A DNA stretch of 64,000 nt from Lentinula raphanica (lineage: Eukaryota; Basidiomycota; Agaricomycetes; Agaricales; Omphalotaceae): contig JANVFP010000041.1 in NCBI GenBank assembly GCA_027919835.1, forward strand, positions 248,001 to 312,000, read 5' to 3'. Shown here piece after piece: positions 22,880-34,400 of this stretch. Positions within the stretch are counted from its first letter, which is position 1. Each line of letters begins with the position of its first letter. A program made the position numbers and the translations under genes. A model generated the notes under the pieces. That model did not search any database. It worked only from the letters and a program-made list of their open reading frames with translations, and was not told where the DNA came from.

Positions 22880-23420
22880 TGGAGTATTGTTCAGCTCACT
22901 TTGGCTCAACATCTCGTACATACTGCTCGTCGCGTCATATGGTGACGCTAGAAGACCCACTAGTTGCTCGGAGCCTCGGACTGCTCTTGTCGATGATCCC
23001 TCAGTGCCCAAAGATGGATAAGCTGTTGGTGAAACCGAGTAGGGCTTACTATCCACTACAACCGCCTTTCTAGCGATCCTGGTCGAAATCGAACGTGAAG
23101 CTGGTGAATCCCAGCAGCAAATAGATCTAGAGGACGAGAATCCGTCGCGGCGCACCAGACTTGGATTCAATCATCTCGACAATGTCATGAATCTATTGAT
23201 TTCTGGGAAGTACGGGAAGCTAGATACCAGATGTCCCGCTATGTCCTGCACCGAAACTATGAGAGGTCTCTGTATTCAATCATAGTGGGCCTCCATCAGC
23301 GAAGTTTTGCCACTTGTTTTGAGAGCGATTGCACAACAGTCGCTAAAGGGCATTCGGGTGGTTCAATGCGAAACGGATGCAGGGACACAGACTCAGTGGT
23401 GTTTATCGTGTAAGTCGGAG
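22880..23420 (+). pseudogene. Decayed copy of the repeated domain found at 23.6-26 kb
   Basis: One frame near 23150-23222 reads 'HLDNVMNLLISGKYGK', matching 'FLDAFMNLLISGTYKE' and 'FLDAIMNWLISGDYEG' of the intact downstream gene. Upstream, 'ALVDDPSVPKDG' resembles 'AIVDDPYRSEVG' at the right relative position. Stops and frame changes interrupt it throughout, and no start codon or signal peptide is present. Confidence 0.55.
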
Positions 23421-23610
23421 CGGGCCATCAACTCATATCAATTACGGGCTGTGTCAAAACAACGTTGAATCGCAACCACGAAGAACAGAAATCTCTGGTA
23501 TGTGTTTCTTCGCTGTTCCTCTGTATTCGCCCAGAGATGCTTGATATCTTGATATCCAGTGTGACACATTCAGAACCCACTCGACTTAGATTTGCCGGCA
23601 AATCTCAACC

Positions 23611-25953
23611 ATGCGCTCACGCCCACCTTTACATTCATCTTCGATGCTCCTGCGGTCACTCCCGGCCCTCCCGTTCTTCTTATGCTTGATTAACACTGCT
23701 ATGGCTGCCAGTATCCCGCCCACTGAAGCTATGAACACTACTGCTACGCATCTCAATGTTAGAGCACCACCTGCAACCGCAGCTGGTCCTTCATCAAATG
23801 AACCTGGCATTCCACTATGTGAGTTTTTCTAAATTCATGTCTCGACCTAGAGTTGATATAATCATTGATCCACGGACCACAGTGCTTGTTTTGCATCTTC
23901 CTCCACGGCCCCACGATATTCAATCGCCCACCGATGGGGCGTATATGTCCATTCAATCCCATGCTTTAGCCCGTGACCGTAGCGTGGTTCCGACAAATCT
24001 TGAAGCCATTGTGGATGATCCCTATCGTAGCGAAGTGGGCAATATTCTTTTCCGAGGTGCTACCACCCCGGACTTTCCAAAGGCGATTCTAGAAATAGAA
24101 ACTCACGCTCGCGAGGTTCAGTCTCAAAGAGAAAAGGTCGAGGATACACTCTATGAACACCTCATTCATATCGATCGGCTCGGAAAAGAACTCGATTTCC
24201 TCGATGCAATCATGAATTGGTTGATCTCTGGAGATTACGAAGGGTGGATTGTACCAGAAAAAGTCTTGGAGGTGTACAAGAAGAATGTAGCTGATTACAG
24301 GGCGAAAATTAAGCCGGGGATGGAATCTCAATACCTAGGTAAGGGAATCACTCAATGTCCTTTGCGCCAAAGCAACATTCAAAATATCTCATCTGCAGAT
24401 ATCGTTCTCAACGCGCATCCAGCAAGCAACGGAAAAATACTATCAGCGAATGTCGACATGAACTTTGGGAATCACTTCATATCCAAGTCATTCGGTTACA
24501 GCTATGCCCATCCCAGCGAAATTCTAGCCAAACCGGTACAATCATACAACACGCCTGGACGTGGGAGGAAGCAGATCGGCTTCGCTCACTTCTACGGCGA
24601 TCCAGGGAGGATTTTGAGACACATCGTCGAAAAAAGCTTCAAGACCTTGCCCAAACGCACATCGTTAGAACATTTCGGATTTCTCAAGGAGTTCTGGCGC
24701 CACCTGGCTTTGGAAACAGACGTCTCGGTGACTGGAGTCGTCCTCAGAAATGGGGACCATGCGATGGAAAACTACGCGAATCAGAGGAATAGAGTCAACA
24801 GCAGTCGACGCAAACGCAAAGACAATCAGAGGGGACGCGATCCTGTCAGCGCACCCTCTGCGACTGGTTTGTCTGCTTTATCTGAAAGTCGGAAACCTCG
24901 AACACGAGTACCAATACGTGAGATTTCAGGTACATCTATGATTTGAACCAAAACTGATCTGAATGCTAATTGACAGCCATCGCTTTGCATCTTCCTCCCT
25001 GGCCCAAAAACCTCCGTCTACCTTCCGAAGGGGTGTACATGTCTGTTGGATATTACCACGCGATAGCTTGGGATCATGCCGTGGTGCCAAAAAACCATGT
25101 AGCCTCCGAAGAAGATTTGGACTATACGGGAGTAGGAACCGTTGTGTTCCACGGCGACGATCCCACGATAGACACACCAGAAGAGGTCCTCATTCGAATG
25201 GGAAACGCTGCCCGTCTTGACGTTCAGCAGGAGTTGCTCGAGAAACAACATCGTCCGAATTATGATCCACTTGAAGTACAACTTGATTTTCTTGATGCGT
25301 TCATGAATCTTCTGATCTCTGGAACGTACAAAGAATGGGAGGTGCCAGCAGATGTTCTGGAAACGTACAAAGCGAAGGTATCCAATTACAGGATGACCAT
25401 GGATTCAGAACGGGATCACCAATACCTAGGTAAAGGAACTCACTTAAATGATGTTCACGGAGCCGAGACTTGATAAATTGCAGATATCATCCTCAATGTT
25501 CAGCCAGATCGCAAAGGCTTAATATCAAGCAATATCGACATGAATATTGGGAATCACCACATCTCCAAAATATCCGGCTACAGTTATTCTCATCCCAGCG
25601 GAACTTCAGAGATACAGTCGTGTGACACTTCTGGAGCTGGTAGGAAGCGAATCGGCTTTGCTCTCTTTCATGACGATCCCGGGAAGATCTTGAGACAAGT
25701 AGTTGCAAACACCGCTGTTCCACCCGGTTGCAGACAATCATTACAACAGGCGGCATTTCTCAAAGACTTCTGGTCTAACCTGGCACAGGAAGAAGGTGTC
25801 TTGATGCTGACTGGAACTCTCCTGAAGAACTGGAATCTGGCGATAGGTGTCTATGAGGACCGTCTGATTGAAGTAGTCAATCAAAATAATGCAAGGGTGC
25901 GCGCATGTTTAGCGAGAAAAGCAGCGAAGGCACAAGGCAGTTGTTTGGATTGA
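23611..25953 (+). CDS. Secreted protein of two tandem copies of an unknown domain
   Basis: Five exons (23611-23818, 23883-24338, 24399-24917, 24977-25429, 25484-25953) give 701 residues. The N-terminus is a secretory signal (hydrophobic core 'LPALPFFLCLI', then 'AMAAS'). Two units of about 310-330 residues follow, each starting 'ALHLPP.P' or 'VLHLPPRP' and containing '..AYMSIQSHALA' / 'VYMSVGYYHAIA', 'LDFLDA.MN.LISG.Y', 'QYLD', 'VDMNFGNHFISK' / 'IDMNIGNHHISK', 'GYSYAHPS' / 'GYSYSHPS' and 'GRKQIGFA'. Introns sit at equivalent sites and phases in both units (before LHLPP and inside QYL-D), so an exon-pair block was duplicated. The unit-1 intron 24339-24398 is 60 nt without a stop, so retained-intron forms would stay in frame. 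Family not recognised. Confidence 0.75.
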
Positions 25954-26571
25954 TGAGTCAGTGATGCTAAAGGTCATAGATCGCGGGTGAGTGGATATTG
26001 AATAGCACTGTATAACTCCCTAGACTGATCAGGGCGTTAGTTAGAGAATGTTGAAGGAACATCAGGCAACCCCCCACTCCCTCTCCAAGTCTTACGGCCC
26101 GCTTCCTAATCACATTCCCCTTCACTTTGCTACTATGTTTCGCTCCTTTCAACGACGGAGCAGTTCCAACTTCCTTATCTTATTTCAGAATCACCGGCGT
26201 TCACTTGGTATTCACATAGCACTGCCAGCACCTTCAGTATTGTCAGTAAATTTACATTCACCTTGACATGATGTGAATGCATGATTTGTATGAGAACGGA
26301 CCAGTCCAGACGATGAAAACTTTTGAAAGTGTTTGTCAAAGACCTTGGTTTGAGAGCAAGCATTGAGAGAAACATGTTGAATTTCATTCGAGAAAAATTT
26401 TCGCAGTGCAGAGTGAAGTTGACGACATAAACTCTGAGGTAGAAATTGCTTCTCAATACCTATACAGTAAGACTGCCTGTCTTGTATTCAAGTACTAGGT
26501 ATGTAAATCCCATTGGGTTGAAGCTGGTGTGATATCAATTCGCAGTCTAACTTTCCGGGCACCGCTCTTCT
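25954..26571. other. Intergenic spacer
   Basis: Convergent spacer between the secreted repeat protein (plus) and the GH20 gene (minus). Nothing recognisable. Confidence 0.5.
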
Positions 26572-28853
26572 TCATGCTCCCAACTTCAACGTAACATTAA
26601 CCAACTCCCCCTTGAACCCAGCTGAGCCAATAATATGAGATGGTGCAGCAAACGACATATTCACAATCTGCATATATTCTCCCCAAATAGAAAGAGTCGA
26701 GGTCCAGTAGTGGCGTGTTGGATCCTCGGTTTCAAATGAGTTGGATGCGTTGAACAAGGCATAGGTATAGTTCACTGTTGCGTGTATCTCCACAACCGTG
26801 AACACATCCGGTGGAAGATCGATGTCGAGGGGGTATTGGATGTTGGTAGAGGTGTCTTTGAAAGAGAGAGAGGATAAGTAGAGGGTAGAGTCGAGCCCGG
26901 AGAAGAGAGGGACCTCGGTTTCAGATGACTCGTTCGGGGAAGGGGAAGGTTTGATAGTAAAAGAGAGCGTATACGGTGGGCCAACCGACTCGTACTTGGT
27001 CGTGAACGGAAACTGCGAAATTGCGTCAACTTCAAAAACCGTATCGCCTTCCTCAACCCCTGGTACAACCCGATTGAGATTTTGTCCTGGAGCGGCCCCG
27101 TTCAATATAGCATAAACCTCAGCAAACTCCCCCGCCGTCAAACCGCTTTCTCTCACCCCGCTCCCTGCCCAAGTTTTCTCCCCGACCACAGCCAGACTCT
27201 GTGCGAGTTGATAATACACCTCCAACGGCGTCGTCGCATTATTCCCCCAATCGCTCCATAAAGCCATGATCGATCCTCGGAGATGAGGGTTATCAATCGA
27301 GGTGTTATTCGACGCATCAGTGGACGAGAAGATATTCGGTGCCCAGCCGCCTTGCGTCGATCCATCCGGAGTAGGAAACTCGGACCAGAGCAGGGTAGTG
27401 TTGAGTGACCAAGGGAACTGACCGCCGTCAGCGAATTTACCGTCGAGGTAGAGGAAGACTTGGTCGGAGTTGATGATGCTGTAGCCTTGGTCCATGAGTT
27501 GAACGGGGATCGAGCCTCCGGGGAACCACCAGTGCTGGATCGTCACGTTCGTGTTGATGGATTCGGTCGAGCTAGGCTCGTTCGTTCCCCAGATTCTAAT
27601 GTCTTTTCCGCTGGTGCCGGTGATATAGTCGTGCATCTCGTTGACGAACGAGATGTAGTCGTTCGCTAACGATGCATCGTATTCGTCTGCGCCGATCGAC
27701 ACTTCATCCGATGTGAACCATGGAAGGATTTCGTCCCAGATTTCTTTGAGCGTAGGTATAGTCTCTGGGTAGGTAAGGTTCAGAAGATCTGGGGTGCCCG
27801 TTATCATCAACTCTGGCTTCCACTTTGTGATCACCAACGAATGCGCAGGAGTGTCGATCTCTGGGATGATCTTCACTCCGTGGTTCGCACAAGTCGTCTG
27901 AAGAGAGTTGAACTGATCTTTGGTCCAGCTCTCGTTGAGCTCTGGGACAAGACCAAAGATCGGTGAGGAAGGAGGAGGCTGGAAACGGAATCCGGTGTAC
28001 AAGGAACGCCACGATGTGTTGTCGGAGTTGTACAAGATGGCAGGATTGTAGATGAAATCTGAAGCGTGAAGGTGGAATTCGTTAAGCTTGAAGAAGGAGC
28101 CGTAAGTGCAGAGGTCAGCTGGATAGTTTGGACGTTGAAAATGGTTACACGGTGGAGTCATCGAGATTCAAACAGACCTAAGAATGGCATCTCGAACCAA
28201 TGACGCCCAGCATCGAGCATGAACCCTCTGACTTCCCAGCCAGGATTATCCTCGCCTACGCCGGTGGGTATTTGAGCAGGGTTGGAACCACTGGCGATGG
28301 AAAGAATGACTTGTTGAATGAGTGTTCTTGTTCCTATACACGTCGTTAGTTTGATACAAGAGCCAGGAAGGCATATCACGAAAAACCTACCCCACCAAGC
28401 ACCAAGTAGCTCTACACCTCTGATCGTATATACGCTCTCCGTAATTTCAAACTCGTAACCCTCGCCTGACGTTTCCCCATTGAATAATGTCAAGTTGGAA
28501 GAGTTGGATACGCCCAACGTCAAGAACACCGTTGACGAATTCACGCTTGAGGATAAGCTGGTGTTCTGGACCTGAGGGAGATCAGTGAACCCGGTGACAG
28601 AAACGAGGTCTCCTCGGAATGTCTGCGCAAAGCCAAACAGACTCGGTTGTCCGGGTCCATCAGAGACCTCTGCGAAAGCAGGATCGACGATGATCTGGAT
28701 AGTGGGATCAACGAAAAAAGATGAGGCGTTCGAACCCGAGGGGCTGAACGACTTTATTGAAGGGATTTGCGGCGAAAGGGATCCAGGTTTAGACAAAGCA
28801 GTAGCCTTTAAAGCCAGTTGGATCAAGAGGATGCAGAAGGTGAAGGTTTTCAT
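26572..28853 (-). CDS. Secreted beta-N-acetylhexosaminidase, GH20
   Basis: Three exons (28853-28391, 28333-28178, 28118-26572; introns 57 and 59 nt) encode 721 residues. A signal peptide ('MKTFTFCILLIQLALKATAL') is followed by an N-terminal GH20b-like domain and a TIM barrel. Barrel landmarks: 'GFMLDAGRHWFEM' at the barrel start, 'NEFHLHASD', 'IPEIDTPAHS', and the catalytic pair in 'VSIGADEYDA' (Asp stabilises the acetamido group, Glu is the acid). Many Asn-X-Ser/Thr sites fit an extracellular glycoprotein. The enzyme removes terminal GlcNAc or GalNAc from chitin fragments or glycans. A 150-200-residue C-terminal beta-rich tail follows the barrel. An alternative upstream ATG in the same frame would bury the signal peptide, so 28853 was chosen. 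Confidence 0.9.
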
Positions 28854-29501
28854 CAAGCTGGGTGGTGAGAATCGTAGAATGTCGGTCCAAGGCGAACGAT
28901 TGGAACACGCGGGAGACATCCCAAAGTTCAAACGGTTATCGGGGGGTCGATGACGACCTTCTGGAGAAGAAGGGGAGTTTGAGAGTTATTGTCATCGTTG
29001 ATATAGTTAGGCGAAAGGTTATTGGATCAGACGACCTGCAGACCATGAGGTCCGTGGATGAAGATCAAAGTTGGAGAAGAAAGAAGCTTCAAGCAACGGA
29101 GCCGGTCAGCCCAGCGCTTGTGGGCGTCTACTATACAGATTCGGAATGTCACCGTCAGATTGCAAGGACGTTCATCGGTAAAACTCGATCGGTTGATTCT
29201 CTTCTGTATTCTCCCCAAGTTGTACTCTTGGAGCAACGGCCGAAAAGCAATTATGGAGCAGGTTCGTTGGTGGACAAGCACAAGAACGAGATGAGTACTT
29301 CATAGAATGGGAATGGAAGAACGAGGGACGTATGTGAGGAATATATACTGAGCATTATATTTACGAAAGGTAAAAAGGAATGAGGGTTAGATAATAGACA
29401 CCAACAAGAATTATAAGTACAGCTGGGACCAGTTCAGTCATAATAACAGAGAAAAGGTCTTGTAGAAAACCGATTAGATAGTAGCAAAAGAGAGAAACAA
29501 A
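28854..29501. other. Promoter region of the GH20 gene and downstream end of the next gene
   Basis: No supported gene. It holds the GH20 promoter side and the 3' flank of the zinc-binding protein gene, both on the minus strand. Confidence 0.45.
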
Positions 29502-31158
29502 TCACAAATCCCCATCTCCCGACGAAGCCACTCCCTCCTCACGCTTTTGCGTGCGTGAGCGGGCAGCTGAAGAGCGTGGTTTCCCAGAAACCCCAGTTGT
29601 GCTCTTCGGCTTCGCAGACGACGATGAGCCAGCGTTAGAATCAATCGCGAACGACACATTATGCCGGTGACTATTTCTACGCTGCCGACCTTCATCGCCT
29701 GATGCAGACTCGGGCTGATTCTGGCGCGAAGGGCTGGATCTATTATCAGATCCAGTTGGAAATTCGACGTTGGTTTTCGACGATGGAGTATCCCCACTGT
29801 TGTCTTTCGCCTTTCCTTTCTGCTTCATCGCCGCTTTGATGTTCTTGGTCGCTCGCTTTGCCTTCCGAGGACCAGCAGATGCAGACGCCGAATCGTCCAC
29901 ATCCATATCGTCCTCGTCGGAATCAAAAGGCGAAGCGTCAGGCTTGAAAGACTTGTCGTCGTGTTTCGTCTTTGCACGCTTCTTCCGTGGCTTGGATGTC
30001 GACGCTGAAGCGGAGGCGGAGTCACCAGGTAAAGGTGCAGAAACATTAGGAGTAGGAGTAGACACAGCCGTAGAAGCCGCCTTTATAGCAGATTTGGATG
30101 TGGAAGGTAAACCAACATATGGTCGACTGGGAGATGAGGTAGATGTTTTGAGTTTCTTCATCTGCCTAGGTTTAGAACGGGAACTCTCCAAACTTCGGGC
30201 GTCGGAATCAACAACCTTATCGTCTATACGACCATTGCCGTCATCCATCGCAACATCCTCGACGGCAGTCTCGGCTTCTTCGCGTTTACGAGTAGACCGT
30301 TTCCTCTTCCGAGGCCGTCGTGAAGATGATTCTGATTCCGAAGTATCGTCTGACGGAGGAGGCTCAAAACATTTCAGCCGCTCGCACGAGGTCAGTTTAT
30401 CGTCATGCAGGGTTGAGTCTGAGCGGAACCGAGCGCGTTTGGTATCGGTCTAGATCCAGCTATATGAGTGGCCTGAACATCGAGGATGAAAGTAAGGATA
30501 AACACACCGTATGTTTGCCCTCATAACACCACCCATCCGGAGGGCCCATATCTCCTTCACCCTCGACTGTCTTTCCACAGCAGTTATAGAGCGTCTCATA
30601 GTCGCTGCCTGTGCCTCTGCTGGTTCCTACCCACTCAACCTCAGCACTATCGTCATCATGAGGAACCAGGCAGCTCCGTTCGACGTTCTCCACTTCGTAG
30701 TAGAACTTGTGACAGCGGACGCAGTGGAGTTGCGCCGGCGGGGTGAGCGTTGAGAAAAACGAGGTCAGATGAGTGAGTGTTAAAGATGATGGTGGATGTA
30801 TCGTAGGGGTATTAGCAGCATTTGACTTTGTCGAGTTCCGGGTTGGGGGTATCAGGTGCGCCAAAAGGTATTCATGAACGGTCTTGGGTGGTACCGAGGA
30901 TATAAGAGAGTAAAGCGCCGTTGGATCCTCGATTAGACCGAGATCGGTATGTAATGGACCGGAAGGAGGTGGTGAAGGCGTTATCGGAGGACCATGAATG
31001 ATTTCCTGGGCCCCAGGGGATAGATTCTGAGCATTCTTGCCCAAAGCTGAGTCTACAGACGGCGAAGGCGTCCGTAGCTGTTCATTTTGAGCCAAAGACT
31101 CTTCGATACTCTTGCTGGCTGGCTCCTGAGCCGATTTGCGAGAGAAAAAGCTGAACAT
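29502..31158 (-). CDS. Nuclear-type protein with a Cys/His zinc-binding module
   Basis: Two exons (31158-30508, 30449-29502; 58-nt intron) give 532 residues. Residues about 145-217 hold a compact Cys/His set: 'LHCVRCHKFYYEVENVERSC', then an acidic-His segment, 'LYNCCGK' and 'GWCYEGKHT'. The pattern C-x2-C...C...H...CC...C...H resembles zinc-binding CHORD/exonuclease-associated modules, but I cannot assign it. The rest is low complexity, with basic clusters ('RRPRKRKRSTRKR', 'KPRKKRAKTK') that look like nuclear localisation signals, and Ser/Asp-rich stretches. The intron acceptor used is the second AG (ending at 30450); the first leads to an early stop. Three ACGCGT boxes lie 220-270 bp upstream of the ATG. 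Confidence 0.7.
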
Positions 31159-31369
31159 AGGTTCGATGTATGTATAAGTGGCGATTAATCAGTGTTGGTA
31201 TCGGTGGTGATATAAGCAGCAGGTATCGATATATGATAGCTGACTGCCTGACAAGAGATGAGGTGAGGAAGATAAAGTGAGGGACAAGATATGTTGAAAG
31301 ATATAGAAACAGTGAAATTTAAGATGGAGGTAGGAAGAAAAGACTATTCGCGTCATTGTTCCTCATTGA

Positions 31370-31425
31370 CCAATCAAAACGCGTACAGAGAACACGTGGT
31401 TTGACGAACACGCGTTTTGACGCGT
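31370..31425. promoter_or_regulatory. CCAAT box and three MluI cell-cycle boxes (ACGCGT)
   Basis: CCAAT lies at 31370-31374 and ACGCGT at 31379-31384, 31410-31415 and 31420-31425. ACGCGT is the core bound by MBF (Mbp1-Swi6) in ascomycete yeasts, driving G1/S transcription. The cluster lies 212-267 bp upstream of the ATG at 31158 and points to cell-cycle control of that gene. This is inference from motif density only. Confidence 0.5.
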
Positions 31426-31736
31426 GTTCTCCAACCTCCTCCAACACAATTTCAGCGTGTTTTTCATCCGCAAACACTGCTGCTCACATACATCTCCGGC
31501 TCATGGTAATCGTTAAGATCGACTCTGTCTATGTTTCTCATTGAATTGAATCCATTCCTGTCCTCATTTGCCACAGCGAGTTCGATTTCCATCATTGACC
31601 GTCCATATAATCACAATCATTGTTTTCAAGATACCACTATTGACGCAAATATCCTACTCACAACTACAACGATGAGAAGCTCGAAAGATTGACAAACAAC
31701 CCGGCGATTCGATCGAGGACTGCGCTGGCTTGGAAG

Positions 31737-32461
31737 TTAAGCCGACGTCAAAGAAGCTACACTCCATTCCCCGTTGGTATTCACCGCCTCGCTAATCGTG
31801 TTGGGAGAGCCCGCGCTCACGAACCCAACCCTCAAAGTCGGCGGGGAAGTATCCGAGCTTGCCAACGCATAAAGCATCTGGCTTCCTTCAACACCTACGA
31901 AGCCCGAGTTCGTCACACAATCAGAGCAGCTTGGACCTCCTACGGGACCATTGCCTTTCCAATAGTACTCGCTCAGGACGTTATCCGGGGAGAAAAAGAA
32001 CACATGAATCTATCGTGAGTGCCAACCATGATCAGGAATCTCTACATCCGACATGTGGAAAAGCACAAACCTCCTCGTAATGCGCGTCCCCGTTCGCGAT
32101 GGTTGAGACCGCCACCGGAGATCCGTACCTGACTTGCTTTGAGGGGACCCAGGTGTTGGAGCTAACGTAGCCCCCTTCGGTGAGAGCGTTAGAGATGACG
32201 AGCTGGACGATGGAACCGTTGGTGCTGTCTTGGTAGTAGACACGCGTGTTGCCACTGGGGGTTTCGACTGCACCCATATTGGTCCCAGAGACAGGTACGA
32301 TGGCATCGGCTGTCAGGTTGTTGGCTGAAGCCTTCATGATGAACAGGAGATAAATCTGTTGAGAAGGCGACAAGGATCGCCGTGAACGTGAGCTCAGACT
32401 CGTCGTTATCAGTATCGAGTTCACTCACCAGCGAAAATTTCAGAATAGCTAGTCCGAGCAT
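31737..32461 (-). CDS. Small secreted beta-propeller lectin-like protein
   Basis: Three exons (32461-32429, 32355-32071, 32009-31737; introns 73 and 60 nt) give 196 residues. Exon 1 plus the start of exon 2 form a hydrophobic leader ('MLGLAILKFSLIYLLFIMKA'). The mature part shows short repeated strands such as 'NTRVYYQDSTNGSIVQL', 'GSPVAVSTI', 'HVFFFSPDNVLSEYYW' and 'LRVGFVSAG'. They resemble fungal fucose-specific-lectin-like propeller blades (R-V-Y-Y-Q ... L-x-E-Y-x-W). The protein is too short for a full six-bladed propeller, so it may be a half-propeller or need to oligomerise. The lectin assignment is inferred from this pattern. Confidence 0.6.
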
Positions 32462-33270
32462 GGTGAGCTTGAAACAGTAGATCAAAAGACTCGGTTGACT
32501 GGAGAGGAAGCACCAAAAGACTTGGTTTAAGTAGTATCTGCTTGTGAGTGCCCATTTCCTTTTACAATGTCGCGAAAGTCCACCATTAGTTAGCAGCTCA
32601 CAAAAACAGCTTGCACGATCATTCAGAGGACTTCCATTCCTACTCCCGGTTGGACAACTTGTATGCTTTGCAATGCTGCCAGAAAAACTTCAAAGTTTGG
32701 GTAGTAAATACAGGACCTCTCGTAGGACCAGATTCGTCTGTGCCTTCACCAGTGACTAAACGGAGTTCTCATTGGACCGCGTCTTTTTGAGACAAGAAAA
32801 ATGCAGGGAAAATGACCAGGTATGTATTACTTGCGGGGGATCCAAAAATTCTTATTGACACTGGAATCCGTAGTGGAGTCATGATCAGTCATGTACCATC
32901 GAAATCCAGAGTATGCATCGAATCTAGGGCATACTGAATGCTAGCAAGAATAGCGATGGGTATGTCATGACAGAGGGTCACGGAATGATTCTATCATGGC
33001 CGATTAGAGCGCGAGTCACAATCTCATGGCAAGCGACTTTTGCTACTTCTGAGATGCTAGACAGAAATGGGCTTACTGTGAACTTCAGCGACAGAAAATT
33101 ACAATGAAACTTCGCCCGAAAGATCATTGTACACGCCCACTAGTATGTACAACACCCTGATTGGTTCCTTGTCGAGTCAGCGGCAGAATTGTGATGAAGG
33201 AGTAAGGAGTCGACTCTGAAAACCCCCCGGAAAACTACCCAAATCAAAAGAACAATGTGAAACGGTCTGG
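32462..33270. other. Intergenic, no gene seen
   Basis: No supported coding region. The last bases lead into a GH17 gene relic. Confidence 0.45.
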
Positions 33271-33520
33271 AGCAGACGTGCAAAATGAACAAGTAATTAC
33301 TCTGCCCAACCTCATGCACGCTGGCAATCCCAACCTGATACCCTCTATTCCAGGACTACTTCGACTTATTAGACTCGCAGTGCATGTTCTTCAAGACTGT
33401 ACCAGGAGGTGGTGTCGGCTGGTTCTCTCGTATCATTCAGATGATATGGAGCCTGGATATGGTATCTATGGTACCAACGGGGAGTCGAAGCTTCCGTTCG
33501 CGCCCAAGACATCTCGCTGA
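33271..33520 (+). pseudogene. GH17 glucanase C-terminal relic
   Basis: Matches the last two exons of the intact GH17 gene at 36.5-38.2 kb, in opposite orientation. 'DVQNEQ' is followed by a retained GT-AG intron (33293-33353), then 'DYFDLLDSQCMFFKTV', a break, and 'MEPGYGIYGTNG' to a TGA at 33518. One base is missing near 33440 relative to the intact gene, shifting the frame. The retained intron shows DNA-level duplication, not retroposition. Confidence 0.8.
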
Positions 33521-34140
33521 AGCTCAAAAGATGGATGTCAGGATCTTCCCTCTTTCCACACCATTTGTCCACTTTGAACAAACTCGAGTGTTTGTCATAT
33601 GATTTGCTCTAAACGGTCTCAATCTTACTCATGTCTACAGTATTGAAAACCTAGGTAATTCTCGATAGTACTTCATCGAATCAGCTTTTATTCATCCTAC
33701 CCTGAGACACCATACTCTTTTCACGTCCTACCGCTCATCATTGCGCTCAGAGTCATCTTCGTCAGGAATTCGCGTGAAGTCGCAAGAAAACCGACTCGGA
33801 ACACTCAAGATACTGTTTGAATAGAACGAGGAATTGACTTGTGAGCAATGATTATTCCGGCTGATCCACTCCGCATGCTCAATCTGGTACAAGAAACGAT
33901 TACTTAGAAGTTGAACCGGACGGCCGAAATGAGATGTAAGGTGGCTGTAGCAATTCTGGATCATGACCACATTCTCGAGGACTTAATCAACTTTTCGACG
34001 ATCACGCAGCTCAAGCTACCAGAAGTTTAGTGTTCAGTGTATTCGAATCAGGTATTCCACTCAACTTGTCTGCATCAATCACTAGGACAATCAAAGGACA
34101 TGGGCATAGCACAGAAAGGGAAAGATAAACATCATCAGGA
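33521..34140. other. Intergenic, no gene seen
   Basis: Nothing recognisable between the GH17 relic and the inverted-repeat element. Confidence 0.45.
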
Positions 34141-34149
34141 AAAGTACCC

Positions 34150-34342
34150 TTGGCCTAGGTAACCCAGAGATACCCCCCAAAACCTAGGCTCTCCCAAAGC
34201 ACCCAAAGAAATCTGAGGCAAGCTCAGGCTTGCCCAGGCTTTTCCAGGCAAACTCAGGCTTGCTCAGGCTTTTTCAGGCAAATTCAAAGTTTTTAAACTG
34301 CTGAGGTTTTGGGGGGTATCTCTAGGCAGCCTAGGCACCAGG
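34150..34342. mobile_element. MITE-like element with long terminal inverted repeats
   Basis: AGAGATACCCCCCAAAACCT at 34166-34185 is exactly inverted at 34304-34323. The pairing extends outward imperfectly through CCTAGG (34154-34159 and 34330-34335), giving arms of about 35-45 bp. The interior has two copies of a 30-bp tandem unit (AGGCAARCTCAGGCTTGC...). There is no open frame. No clear target duplication was found, so exact ends are uncertain. Confidence 0.65.
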
Positions 34343-34400
34343 TCAGTTTTGCTGATGATGGTCTACGATTGCCATACACGAAGTGACTAATGAAACTTGC

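Noticed and set aside
29770..30453. 227-codon plus-strand frame
   Set aside because: Exact antisense of the Ser/Asp-rich exon of the nuclear zinc-binding protein gene; low complexity creates the open frame.
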